Assembly: GCA_035374585.1 (NCBI GenBank)
Contig: DAOSPF010000029.1
Location: 1 to 40,541 of the forward strand
Length of the DNA: 40,541 nucleotides
DNA from: JAKPQD01 sp029572965
Lineage (GTDB): Bacteria; Bacteroidota; Bacteroidia; Bacteroidales; DTGW01
Direction: 5' to 3'
Positions 15,843 to 24,202 of the stretch are shown one piece after another. Under the pieces are notes generated by a model. It was not told the origin of the DNA. It was given only the letters and a program-made list of their open reading frames with translations, and did no database searches. The position numbers and the translations under genes were made by a program. The first letter of the stretch is position 1. Every line of letters begins with the position of its first letter.

Positions 15843-17072
15843 TTACCAAAGTTTAGATTTTGAAACAGCATTGCGCTGGTTTACAATATCTTTAGTATCT
15901 AATGCTATTACCAGTTCTTCATTGGTAGGGACAACAATGACCTTGATTTTGCTATCGGGCTTATTAATGACTTGTTCTTTACCTCGGGCTGCAGCATTTA
16001 ATGTTTCATCTATTTCAAGGCCTAAGTATTCAAACCCTTTACAAACTTCTTTCCTTGTCAAATCTGAGTTTTCGCCAACACCTCCTGTAAAAACTAATAT
16101 ATCAAGCCCTTCAAGGGCAGCTGTATAAGCCCCAATATATTTACGAATTCTATAATGGTACATATCTAAAGCAAGTTTTGCCCTTTCATTGTTTTGATCA
16201 GCAGCAGCCCTTACTTCGCGCATATCTGATGAAACTCCCGATATGCCCAGGATTCCGCTATGTTTGTTCAAAATAGTGTTTACCGTAAATGCATCAACAG
16301 CTTCTTTTTGCATCACAAAATTTATTACCCCCGGGTCTACATCGCCACTGCGGGTACCCATTATCAACCCTTCAACAGGTGTGAGGCCCATAGACGTGTC
16401 AACAGATTTTCCGTCTTTGATAGCAGTTATAGAAGCTCCATTGCCCAAATGACAGGTGATAATGCGCGAATTGTTATAATCTTTGCCTAATATTTCGCAT
16501 GCCCTTTTTGATACATACAAGTGGCTGGTGCCATGAAAACCATACCTTCTGATGCCGTGCTTTTTATACAAAGAGTAGGGGATAGCGTACAAATAAGCTT
16601 TCTCTGGCATACTCTGGTGAAAAGCAGTATCGAAAGTAGCTACCTGAGGCACATTGGGCAATATATTCTGCATAGCCTGAATACCTTTGATATTGGCAGG
16701 GTTATGTAAAGGCGCTAAAGCAGAATATTCAATAAGTTTTTGCATTACGTAGTTGTCAATGTAAACACTGCCTTTAAATTCCTCTCCGCCAAGTACTACA
16801 CGATGCCCAACGGCATTAATTTCTTCTTCTGTCTTAATCACACCTCTTTTAGGACTGATAAGGATGCCCATAATATATTCGATACCAGCCTGATGGTCGA
16901 GAATTTCGCCTTCAAGCTTTACCGATTCGCCATTGTGAGGCTCATATTTTAAAAAAGAACCGTGCAACCCAAGTTTTTCAACACCTCCTTTGGCCATGAC
17001 CAACTGTTTTTCAATGTCAAAAAGTTGAAATTTTATCGAGGAGCTGCCGCAGTTTAAAACAAGTATCTTCAT
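15843..17072 (-). CDS. ackA: Acetate kinase
   Basis: 409 residues, slightly over the usual 400. It makes ATP and acetate from acetyl phosphate in the cytosol. ASKHA-fold motifs are all present: LVLNCGSSSIKFQLFD (residues 4-19), VGHRVVLGGEEF (about 88), FDTAFHQSMPEKAYLYAIP (about 148), RRYGFHGTSHLYVS (about 175), HLGNGASI (about 208), GLTPVEGLIMGTRSGDVDPG (about 229) and VFTGGVGENS (about 328). These are acetate kinase rather than butyrate kinase features, and Buk is shorter (about 355). The gene is the last of pta-hbd-ackA, 46 bp after hbd, and is followed by a terminator. Confidence 0.95.
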   Translation of the reverse strand: MKILVLNCGSSSIKFQLFDIEKQLVMAKGGVEKLGLHGSFLKYEPHNGESVKLEGEILDHQAGIEYIMGILISPKRGVIKTEEEINAVGHRVVLGGEEFKGSVYIDNYVMQKLIEYSALAPLHNPANIKGIQAMQNILPNVPQVATFDTAFHQSMPEKAYLYAIPYSLYKKHGIRRYGFHGTSHLYVSKRACEILGKDYNNSRIITCHLGNGASITAIKDGKSVDTSMGLTPVEGLIMGTRSGDVDPGVINFVMQKEAVDAFTVNTILNKHSGILGISGVSSDMREVRAAADQNNERAKLALDMYHYRIRKYIGAYTAALEGLDILVFTGGVGENSDLTRKEVCKGFEYLGLEIDETLNAAARGKEQVINKPDSKIKVIVVPTNEELVIALDTKDIVNQRNAVSKSKLW

Positions 17073-17118
17073 TTTTTAATTTATTTCATCCAACATAAAC
17101 ATTTACCCATGTGAAAAA

Positions 17119-18087
17119 CTAACGGTTAAAAAGTTCCCGTGTCATCACATTGCCGGAAACAATTTTTCCATTTTCATATTTGTAAAAACCTTTACCGGTC
17201 TTACGTCCAAGATAGTTTGCCCTCACCAGCCTTTTAATAACAGGAGAGGCTTTGAACTTATACAAACTATATTCCTGAAACAAATTATCCATCCACTTTA
17301 CTACTTTATCAAGACCAATACGGTCGGCCAATTCAAAAGGCCCCAACTGCATGCCATAACCTTCTTTCATAATCTTGTCAATTGCCTCGACCGAAGAAAC
17401 TCCTTCCATCAATAGTTCACAAGCTTCATTGATAAGCGATACAATAAGACGGGTACTTACATGTCCGGGCGATTCATTGATGGTGATAACCTGGCGGTCA
17501 ATCATTTTGGCAAAGGTACAAACTCTGTTATAAGTGTTTTCGTCAGTATCGATACCTTTTACCACTTCAACAATTTTGATAGTGGTAGCAGGGCTCATAA
17601 AATGTAAACCAATAGCTCTTTCAGGTTTTTTAAGCTCAGAAGCAAGCTCGGTTATCATCAGGGTTGAATTGTTGCTGGTAATGATAGCTTCTGGCGAAAT
17701 AACCGATTCTACTTTCCTGAAAATCTCTTTACGGGATTCGAGGTTGGTATAAGGCTTTTTTGAATTGATTGACTCGATGATGATATCGCAATCCGAAAAG
17801 TCGTTATAATCTGTAGTTCCTTTAATACGAGATAGTATCCCTTTCTTTTCCGTTTCGGTCAAGCCCCATTGGTTAACCTGGTCGTCCAATTGTTTGCGGA
17901 TACTGTTCAATATTTCCGAAACCCTTTCCGGAGAAATATCCAGAAACACCACATCCATTCCAAACTGGCTGACAATGCGGCAAATTTCCTGGCCCATTTG
18001 TCCACAGCCAATTACTCCAATCTTTTGAATATTTCCTTTCTTTTGTGTCGTGCGTTTATACGCATAATCTTCTAATACTTCAGCCAT
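17119..18087 (-). CDS. hbd: 3-hydroxybutyryl-CoA dehydrogenase
   Basis: 322 residues. It interconverts acetoacetyl-CoA and 3-hydroxybutyryl-CoA with NAD(P)H. A 20-residue lead precedes the dinucleotide motif GVIGCGQMGQEI (about 24-35). The catalytic core has SNNSTLMITELAS (about 138), then the histidine in IGLHFMSPATTIKIVEVVKG (about 157-176) and NESPGHVSTRLIVSLINEA (about 204). The C-terminal domain has GYGMQLGPFELADRIGLD and the ending GRKTGKGFYKYENG. Placed between pta (27 bp upstream) and ackA (46 bp downstream) it links butyryl-CoA synthesis to acid formation. No crotonase, thiolase or bcd gene is in the window. Confidence 0.9.
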   Translation of the reverse strand: MAEVLEDYAYKRTTQKKGNIQKIGVIGCGQMGQEICRIVSQFGMDVVFLDISPERVSEILNSIRKQLDDQVNQWGLTETEKKGILSRIKGTTDYNDFSDCDIIIESINSKKPYTNLESRKEIFRKVESVISPEAIITSNNSTLMITELASELKKPERAIGLHFMSPATTIKIVEVVKGIDTDENTYNRVCTFAKMIDRQVITINESPGHVSTRLIVSLINEACELLMEGVSSVEAIDKIMKEGYGMQLGPFELADRIGLDKVVKWMDNLFQEYSLYKFKASPVIKRLVRANYLGRKTGKGFYKYENGKIVSGNVMTRELFNR

Positions 18088-18114
18088 ATGATAAGTTGTT
18101 TTATTTCGAGGGGG

Positions 18115-19116
18115 TTATTTTCCAGCAGCCTGGTTTGCGGTAATGGCAATAAGGTTGACAATGTCGCTAACCGAGCAGCCACGAGATAAGTCGTTGATAG
18201 GAGCTGCCATACCTTGTAAAACAGGCCCAATAGCTTCGGCATGGGCCAAACGCTGAACCAATTTGTAAGCAATATTCCCGGTTTCGAGTGTAGGGAAAAC
18301 CAAAACGTTTGCCTTTCCGGCTATTTCACTGCCCGGGGCTTTACTTTTCCCAATAGAAGGGATGATAGCCGCATCGGCCTGCAATTCGCCGTCAATCTTT
18401 AGGCTTGGGTCCATTTCTTTTGCAATACGGGTAGCATTTATTACCTTGTCGCACATCTCATGTTTTGCACTTCCTTTGGTCGAGAAGCTCAACATGGCCA
18501 CACGAGGCTCGAATCCTGCAATTGCCCTAGTTGTTTTAGCAGTAGCAACAGCTATTTCGGCCAGTTCTCTTTCTGTTGGGTTAGGGTGTACAGCACAATC
18601 AGCAAATACAAACATGCCGTCCTCTCCAAATTCTTTATCTTTCAGAATAATGATAAACGCTCCTGAAACTACGCTAATGCCAGGTAATGTTTTTACATAT
18701 TGGAAGGCAGGCCTTAAAACATCTCCGGTAGCATTCATTGCACCAGCTACTTCTCCGTCTGCATCTCCGTTTTTAATCATCAGAGTTGCAAGGTATAGAG
18801 GGTTTTCAATTAGCTTAGCAGCTTCTTCTCTTGTAAGACCTTTGCTTTTGCGTAGCTCAACCATCATGTCGATGTAATGGTCTTTTTTCTCATGCTTTAG
18901 CGGGTCAACAATAGTTGCCTTTTCTATTGATTTTAAACCAAATTGTTTGGCTAAATCAAAAATTTTGTCACGGTTGCCTATTAGTATAATTTGTGCCAAC
19001 TCTTCGTTTAGCACTTCATCCGCAGCTTTAAGCGTTCGTTCTTCAAGACCTTCGGGTAATACAATGCGCTTTTGGTGTTTTTTCGCATTTGCTTTTATTT
19101 GTTGTAATAAATCCAT
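18115..19116 (-). CDS. pta: Phosphate acetyltransferase
   Basis: 333 residues, the short single-domain Pta. It converts acetyl-CoA and phosphate to acetyl phosphate, which AckA uses for ATP. Motifs: RIVLPEGLEERTLKAADEVL at the N-terminus, MMVELRKSKGLTREEA (about 89), GDADGEVAGAMNATGDVLRP (about 118), ADCAVHPNPTERELAEIAV (about 172), MLSFSTKGSA (about 208), and the C-terminal block ANVLVFPTLETGNIAYKLVQ and GPVLQGMAAPINDLSRGCSV. It is the first gene of pta-hbd-ackA. A weak -7 box (TACCTTTA on the minus strand, plus 19161-19154) lies upstream. Confidence 0.95.
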   Translation of the reverse strand: MDLLQQIKANAKKHQKRIVLPEGLEERTLKAADEVLNEELAQIILIGNRDKIFDLAKQFGLKSIEKATIVDPLKHEKKDHYIDMMVELRKSKGLTREEAAKLIENPLYLATLMIKNGDADGEVAGAMNATGDVLRPAFQYVKTLPGISVVSGAFIIILKDKEFGEDGMFVFADCAVHPNPTERELAEIAVATAKTTRAIAGFEPRVAMLSFSTKGSAKHEMCDKVINATRIAKEMDPSLKIDGELQADAAIIPSIGKSKAPGSEIAGKANVLVFPTLETGNIAYKLVQRLAHAEAIGPVLQGMAAPINDLSRGCSVSDIVNLIAITANQAAGK

Positions 19117-19247
19117 TGTAAATCAATATTTTGGGTTTCAAAATTTTAAAATGTAAAGGTAGGGTATTTTCCCCTTTGCCTATCAAGAAAAGAGAAGAAT
19201 TTTTTTGTCAAACTAACAATAAAAGTCTGTCAGTTTCTCAGCAATAG

Positions 19248-20090
19248 TTAGACCGATGGAAATTCGTCAAATACAAAACCATGATTATTAGCCCATTTAA
19301 CAGCTATCTCGCAATTGTAATTTGCTAAAATATTGCTATTTACAGTTTTATCAATTTGACAGGGGACAATACCCAGGTTGTTTTTTAACCCTTCGCTCAC
19401 TTTTTTATGGTTATGCTGGATAAAAAACCATGCATTGGCTTTAGATACCACAATATCAGCTCCTGTATGAAGCTCATTATCATCAAGGCGTGTAGGAAAG
19501 AGGTTTTTGGGAGATAACCACAACGATTGATGTTTTTGCCCGTTTTGCCATAGCAGATATTGATTTTTAACACATTCAAATACTTCATCAGGGGTAACGT
19601 AGGAGGTATCAAGCACCAAATCATAGTTGTAAATATCGTCAATGTCTACACCATACTGCTTTTTAAAACGCATCACCTCGCTTTTGCGGCGCTCGTAATT
19701 GCTGCGGATGGTATCTTCTATGCTGGCATGTTTCTCATTTTCGCGAACAGTGTCGCCAAATATTCTTTTTCCGGCAATGGTTTTGCTTACAATCAAATGA
19801 ATTTTAAATGCATGGGGTACAAAATGCCAGGCCAGCCTTGAGTCAAGAATTAGTGGTTCATCTGATTTTCCATAACGGCTAACCATATTATCGCACTCAA
19901 TATCAATTTCGGGGTGGGTTTCCATGTATTTATTAAAGGTTGTGGTATCCATGCCATATTGCATGGCCAGTTTGCGCTGAATACCCCCGACAGAAAGTAT
20001 TTCGTAAGATAAATACGCTTGTAATTTTTTGGCAAGCACAGTTTTGCCGCTTCCCAAATGCCCTGATATGGTTATTTTATTTTTTAGCAT
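19248..20090 (-). CDS. Cytidylate-kinase-like P-loop NTPase with extra C-terminal domain
   Basis: 280 residues. The first 185 look like the (d)CMP kinase-like group: Walker A SGHLGSGKTVLAKKL (about 8-22), ILSVGGIQRKLAMQYGMD (about 34), a LILDSRLAWHF substrate-side segment (about 82), and a lid with GDTVRENEKHASIEDTIRSN (about 111). CMP kinases of this type phosphorylate CMP/dCMP, but here the substrate is unknown. The last 90 residues (from SLWLSPKNLFPTR to the end) form an additional domain I do not recognise. A clear -7 box, TATCTTTG on the minus strand (plus 20117-20110), lies 20 bases upstream of the ATG, so it can be transcribed apart from the GH3 gene that ends 39 bp upstream. Confidence 0.65.
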   Translation of the reverse strand: MLKNKITISGHLGSGKTVLAKKLQAYLSYEILSVGGIQRKLAMQYGMDTTTFNKYMETHPEIDIECDNMVSRYGKSDEPLILDSRLAWHFVPHAFKIHLIVSKTIAGKRIFGDTVRENEKHASIEDTIRSNYERRKSEVMRFKKQYGVDIDDIYNYDLVLDTSYVTPDEVFECVKNQYLLWQNGQKHQSLWLSPKNLFPTRLDDNELHTGADIVVSKANAWFFIQHNHKKVSEGLKNNLGIVPCQIDKTVNSNILANYNCEIAVKWANNHGFVFDEFPSV

Positions 20091-20109
20091 ACGATGTTTT
20101 TCAAAGTTG

Positions 20110-20117
20110 CAAAGATA
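20110..20117 (-). promoter_or_regulatory. -7 promoter box of the cytidylate-kinase-like gene
   Basis: On the minus strand TATCTTTG matches TAnnTTTG exactly and lies 19 bases before the start codon, in the short gap after the GH3 gene stop. Confidence 0.5.
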
Positions 20118-20129
20118 GGAGATATATGC

Positions 20130-23123
20130 CTATTTTTTTTGTCCTATCATTTCTTTATAAACAATATCCTGAATTTTTGTCCTGACGTTCATTTCGGCCA
20201 GCTTGTTTTTGGCAGCTGAAGGATACACCCGGTTAGAAACAAATATATAAACTAAGTTATATTGAGGATCAACCCAGGTCATCACCCCGGTAAAGCCGGT
20301 ATGTCCAAAACTCTGGTCGGAACAATAACGGCTTACCGGACTTTGTTTGGCGGTATCAGGCTCTGGTTTGTCAAAGCCCAGTCCACGTCTGTTACCCGCA
20401 AATAATCGGGAATTGAATTTGTTCATGGTTGAATCCTCGAAATATCTGTCGCCTCCATAAATCCCTTTATTCAAAAATACGTGCATCAATTTGCCCAGGT
20501 CATTGGCCGTTCCAAACACCCCGGCATGGCCGCATACACCACCATACACAGCTGCAATGGGGTCATGCACGTATCCTTGTATGAGCTGTTTCCTGAAAAT
20601 GGTATCATTCTCGGCAGGGGCTATTTTGCTGGTGTCCATTTTTTTCAATGGTAAATATCCTAAGGTTCCGGCACCTAATTTATTATAAAAAAGCTTTGAA
20701 GAAAGAACATCCAGTTTTGACTTTGAAATATTTTCAACCACTCTGCCCAGCATGATAAAGTTCAAATCGCTGTAGTTATAAGGATTATTCTTTGCTAATG
20801 GAGTATTTATGATTTCTTTTTCTATTGTGTCGTTCCAGTTTTTGAAAGTATAAATACCTTTGGCCACTTCTACAGCATAATATTTGTCTTTATAATTGGC
20901 ATAATAAACCTTGTTGAGCTTTGTAGAGCAATTTACAGCATGGCTATTGCCTTTTGTCAACCTGCTCTTATCTATACAATTCAGCCCATTTAAATATATG
21001 GTGGAAAAAGATTTAAACCCGCTTCGATGAGTCATTAGGTCTTGCACTAATAAATCTTTGAACCCTTTTTTCTTAAAATGTTTTAAATAATGCCCCAACG
21101 ACTCGTCCAATTTTAGTTTCCCGGCCTCGTAATAATGCATTAACAAAGGCGTTGTCGCGGCAATCTTGGTAATAGATGCCAAATCATACACGGTATTGGT
21201 CGAAACAGCCAGGGTGCTGTCGTAAGTATAATATCCAAATGCCTTGTGATAAAACACTTTGTTGTCTTTGGCAATATACACAACCCCGCCCGGAATGGCT
21301 TTTTGTCTTATGGCATCGTTCATGATAGAATCTATCGGGGCAAGACGTTTTGAAGAAATGCCAACTTCTTCGGGTATGGTATATTTTACCCTGATAGTGT
21401 TGTCCCAGGTAATACCAGTGCCTAATTTCCATTTTTCATTAATCGAAACAGGCAATTTTCCCTGGGCTTTTATAGCCCCAAAAATTAGTTGTGCAGAAAG
21501 TGCCTGGGTTTCCTTTTTATCATCATAAGAAATAAGAATAGACTGGAAGTTTACATTTTCCGGGAACCTGTTCATCAGGTATGGCGAACCAAAGATATCC
21601 ATTATCAATTGACACGAATCAGCCAAAAAGCTAAAAAAGTTGATAGCCTTGTCTGTAACCCCGTAATTCTTGCTTAAGCGCATATCGGTATTGACAATGC
21701 TACCTATAACAAGGTTATATTTTCTAAGCCTGGAATACATTTGCACCAGCACGCTGTCTGATGTGTTTTCATTTACATAATACTCATCAATAGGGGCATA
21801 TAAGCCAAGGGTCTGTTGGAATACACAACTTGTATCGCATCCCCATGAAATGGAAGCTATATAGCAGGTATCTAAATGCTTTACAGGCAAAAGATTTTTG
21901 GGATCATGAATAATGGTAATGGCTTTTTCAATCTCATACCTTGACAACAGCCTGTATAAAGGTTGTTGCAAATCAGCAACAACATTATTTACAGAGGGTT
22001 TTTGGCGCGACTTATCTAACCCAAGCCAAACTTTAGCTTTTAAAATTTTTTTGCAACGTGAATTTATTTCATCTTCAGGTACAACTCCGGCTTTAACGGC
22101 TCTTTTGATAGTATCAATAGCGTCTTTTATATTGGCAGGCATAAGCAATATGTCATTCCCGGCAATAACTGCACTGATAATTTGTTCTTTCTCTTTTTTC
22201 TTTTGGGCCCCTTTCATATTTAAGGCATCGGTAAAAATCAACCCTCCAAAGCCAAGCTGCTTTTTCAAAATATCTGTGACAATGATAGGGGAGAGGGACG
22301 CTGGTTTCCCGGTTGTATCCAGCGATGGCATGTTGATATGGCCTGTCATGACAGAGCTGAGGCCATTTTTTATCAATTGTTTGAAAGGATAAAGTTCAAG
22401 GCTGTCAATAACTTTGGCTGGTTTATTTATAAAAGGCAAATCCAGGTGTGAATCAGTCCCCGTGTCGCCATGTCCTGGAAAATGTTTGGCTACTGCCAAA
22501 ATTCGGTTATCTTGCAACCCTTTCATATAAGCCATAGCCAGGCGGGTCACGTTTTCGCGGCTTTCGCCAAACGAACGACTGTTGATCACCGGGTTTCGCG
22601 GGTTATTGTTAATATCGGCCACAGGGGCAAAGTTGGTATGTAACCCTAATCTGCGAAGTTGCTGCGCTATATCGCAAGCCATCTGGTAAATCAAAGCGGT
22701 ATCATTAGCAGCGCCAAGCATCATTTGCTTAGGGTACAACTGGGCGCTATCAAAGCGCATGGTCAGTCCCCATTCTCCGTCCATTCCTAATATGAGCGGT
22801 GTACGTGCAGCATCCTGTAACTTGTTGACCAATCGGGCCACAGTGGTGACACCGCCCTGAAATATAATGTACCCGCCAACATTATATTTAGCAATATTGA
22901 TAAGTTGTTGCGATATGTTTTGCGTGTCTTTGGGATACACTGCAGGCATAATCATCTGGGCTATACGCTCTTCCAGAGTGAGGCTTTTAAACACAGAATC
23001 AACCCATTTATCAGAAGTATTATCGATGACAGAAGGATATGTTTTTATCTCTTTATCAGATTGTTTGGCAATGACAAATACCGAAACACATAGTAATACA
23101 AAAACTATTGACTTACCTCGCAT
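20130..23123 (-). CDS. GH3 beta-N-acetylhexosaminidase fused to a beta-lactamase-class serine hydrolase
   Basis: 997 residues with two enzymes in one chain. A hydrophobic signal peptide (residues 4-19, KSIVFVLLCVSVFVIA) points to export. The GH3 domain (about 45-370) has LGMDGEWGLTMRF, NFAPVADIN, the NagZ-type loop KHFPGHGDTGTDSHLDLP (about 213-230) with the catalytic His and Asp, and FTDALNMKGAQ with the nucleophile Asp. A GH3 C-terminal-like domain spans about 390-570. The second half (about 600-990) is a class C/PBP4* fold with SxxK in DLASITKIAAT (about 650) and Tyr in YNYSDLNFIM, and a HTGFTG box near the C-terminus. It probably trims peptidoglycan or muropeptides in the periplasm; linked activities on glycan and peptide are inferred. 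This fusion is known in Bacteroidota. Confidence 0.88.
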   Translation of the reverse strand: MRGKSIVFVLLCVSVFVIAKQSDKEIKTYPSVIDNTSDKWVDSVFKSLTLEERIAQMIMPAVYPKDTQNISQQLINIAKYNVGGYIIFQGGVTTVARLVNKLQDAARTPLILGMDGEWGLTMRFDSAQLYPKQMMLGAANDTALIYQMACDIAQQLRRLGLHTNFAPVADINNNPRNPVINSRSFGESRENVTRLAMAYMKGLQDNRILAVAKHFPGHGDTGTDSHLDLPFINKPAKVIDSLELYPFKQLIKNGLSSVMTGHINMPSLDTTGKPASLSPIIVTDILKKQLGFGGLIFTDALNMKGAQKKKEKEQIISAVIAGNDILLMPANIKDAIDTIKRAVKAGVVPEDEINSRCKKILKAKVWLGLDKSRQKPSVNNVVADLQQPLYRLLSRYEIEKAITIIHDPKNLLPVKHLDTCYIASISWGCDTSCVFQQTLGLYAPIDEYYVNENTSDSVLVQMYSRLRKYNLVIGSIVNTDMRLSKNYGVTDKAINFFSFLADSCQLIMDIFGSPYLMNRFPENVNFQSILISYDDKKETQALSAQLIFGAIKAQGKLPVSINEKWKLGTGITWDNTIRVKYTIPEEVGISSKRLAPIDSIMNDAIRQKAIPGGVVYIAKDNKVFYHKAFGYYTYDSTLAVSTNTVYDLASITKIAATTPLLMHYYEAGKLKLDESLGHYLKHFKKKGFKDLLVQDLMTHRSGFKSFSTIYLNGLNCIDKSRLTKGNSHAVNCSTKLNKVYYANYKDKYYAVEVAKGIYTFKNWNDTIEKEIINTPLAKNNPYNYSDLNFIMLGRVVENISKSKLDVLSSKLFYNKLGAGTLGYLPLKKMDTSKIAPAENDTIFRKQLIQGYVHDPIAAVYGGVCGHAGVFGTANDLGKLMHVFLNKGIYGGDRYFEDSTMNKFNSRLFAGNRRGLGFDKPEPDTAKQSPVSRYCSDQSFGHTGFTGVMTWVDPQYNLVYIFVSNRVYPSAAKNKLAEMNVRTKIQDIVYKEMIGQKK

Positions 23124-23149
23124 AAAAAACTAACACTAACATTACTTTT

Positions 23150-23184
23150 CAAAAATAGGGTATCCCAACATTAAACACGACAAA
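23150..23184 (-). promoter_or_regulatory. Promoter of the GH3/serine hydrolase gene
   Basis: On the minus strand TTTG (plus 23184-23181) and TATTTTTG (plus 23157-23150) are 23 bp apart, matching the Bacteroidota pattern. The start codon follows about 27 bases later. Confidence 0.5.
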
Positions 23185-23270
23185 GCTTATAAACATTTTA
23201 TAAACAATATGCTGCTAAATATTCTCTATGTAGTTTGCTTGTATTATTTATTTTTGCAAAAAAGTCATTT

Positions 23271-23675
23271 ATGTTATCCAGCGAAGTAAAAATCAGGGTC
23301 AGATACGGCGAAACAGACCGCATGGGGTATTTGTATTATGGCAATTATCCGTTGTATTACGAAGTTGGCCGTACCGAACTGCTCAGAAAACATGGTTTTG
23401 CGTACAAAATTCTTGAAGATTCCGGGATATTGTTGCCTGTAGCTGATATGAAGGTCGAATATTATTTTCCGGCTTTATACGATGAAGAGTTGACCGTGAA
23501 AACCAGTATTTTGAAAAAGCCCGGGGTAAAAATTGAGTTTTTGTACGAAATATTTAACTCAGAAAACTTATTGATAAATAAAGCTACAACAACACTTGTT
23601 TTTGTTAAAGCATCCGACAGAAAACCATGTAAACCTCCCAAGGATTTTTCGGATTTGGTGGACAGATTTTTTTAA
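23271..23675 (+). CDS. Acyl-CoA thioesterase, hotdog fold (YbgC/4-HBA-CoA thioesterase-like)
   Basis: 134 residues from ATG 23271; a TTG at 23235 is in frame but would run through the likely promoter box TATTTTTG (23249-23256). The N-terminal VRYGETDRMGYLYYGNYPLYYEVGR contains the family's catalytic aspartate context (xDxMGxxYxxxYxxxxExxR) at about residues 8-32, split here for length. A single hotdog domain of about 130 residues follows. Such proteins hydrolyse short acyl-CoA or aryl-CoA thioesters; the natural substrate is not determinable. It is divergent from the GH3 gene. Confidence 0.85.
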   Translation: MLSSEVKIRVRYGETDRMGYLYYGNYPLYYEVGRTELLRKHGFAYKILEDSGILLPVADMKVEYYFPALYDEELTVKTSILKKPGVKIEFLYEIFNSENLLINKATTTLVFVKASDRKPCKPPKDFSDLVDRFF

Positions 23676-24202
23676 AAATAACATAAGAAGAATACTTAGC
23701 ATCTGATATTTACAGAAATTAACTAAACATCCCTTACTTTTGCCTTGAAGCAAAAAACAATTCAAGGCTTGCCGTAAATTGGCTAAAAAAAGCCTTATCT
23801 ACGGCTCCGGGCAACAACTCGCTTCGTCGATAAAGTTTTTTCTTAACGCCATTTACGCCAGGCCATTAGCAGAGACGTTTCAATGAAACAGGCGAAGCAT
23901 TAAAAGAAAAAATTCCTATTCATCCATCGCCTTTTGTTCGATTTCGGCCGAGAAGCCTAACACTACTGTTGATTGCATATTGTAACATTAAAAGGCTTCG
24001 AGGGTGAAAGAGTTAAGGCGATAAGAGTTTTTGGGCAACTTTTTTCGATAAAAAAGTTGCATATCGAATTCGTTATAAATAACATAAAAATCTGTTGATA
24101 AATTGTTCATAAAAAAACATAACCAGCCTTTTACTTTTTTCGTAAACAATGCCCTTCGCAACAAACATTATCTTGACAATCAATTTTTTATAAAAAAAAT
24201 AC
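23676..24202. other. Intergenic region occupied by the dispersed repeat
   Basis: No gene is seen in these 527 bases. Most of it (23733-24060) is the full-length copy of the hairpin-bounded repeat. The rest is AT-rich spacer before the phosphoesterase stop. Confidence 0.5.
23733..24060 (+). repeat. Full-length dispersed repeat bounded by hairpins
   Basis: The left end has TTTTGC-CTTGAA-GCAAAA (23738-23755) and then CAAGGCTTGCCGTAAATTGG. The right end is a perfect 11-bp stem, GCAACTTTTTT (24035-24045) and AAAAAAGTTGC (24050-24060), with loop CGAT. The left end recurs at the window end (40493-40541). The right 135 bp recur inverted at 4024-4155. The element is about 330 bp, has no reading frame and contains internal small stems such as GTTTCAATGAAAC. 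Confidence 0.75.

Noticed and set aside
21913..22392. 159-codon plus-strand frame inside the GH3 gene
   Set aside because: The frame is antisense to the GH3 active-site region, so it is a shadow.
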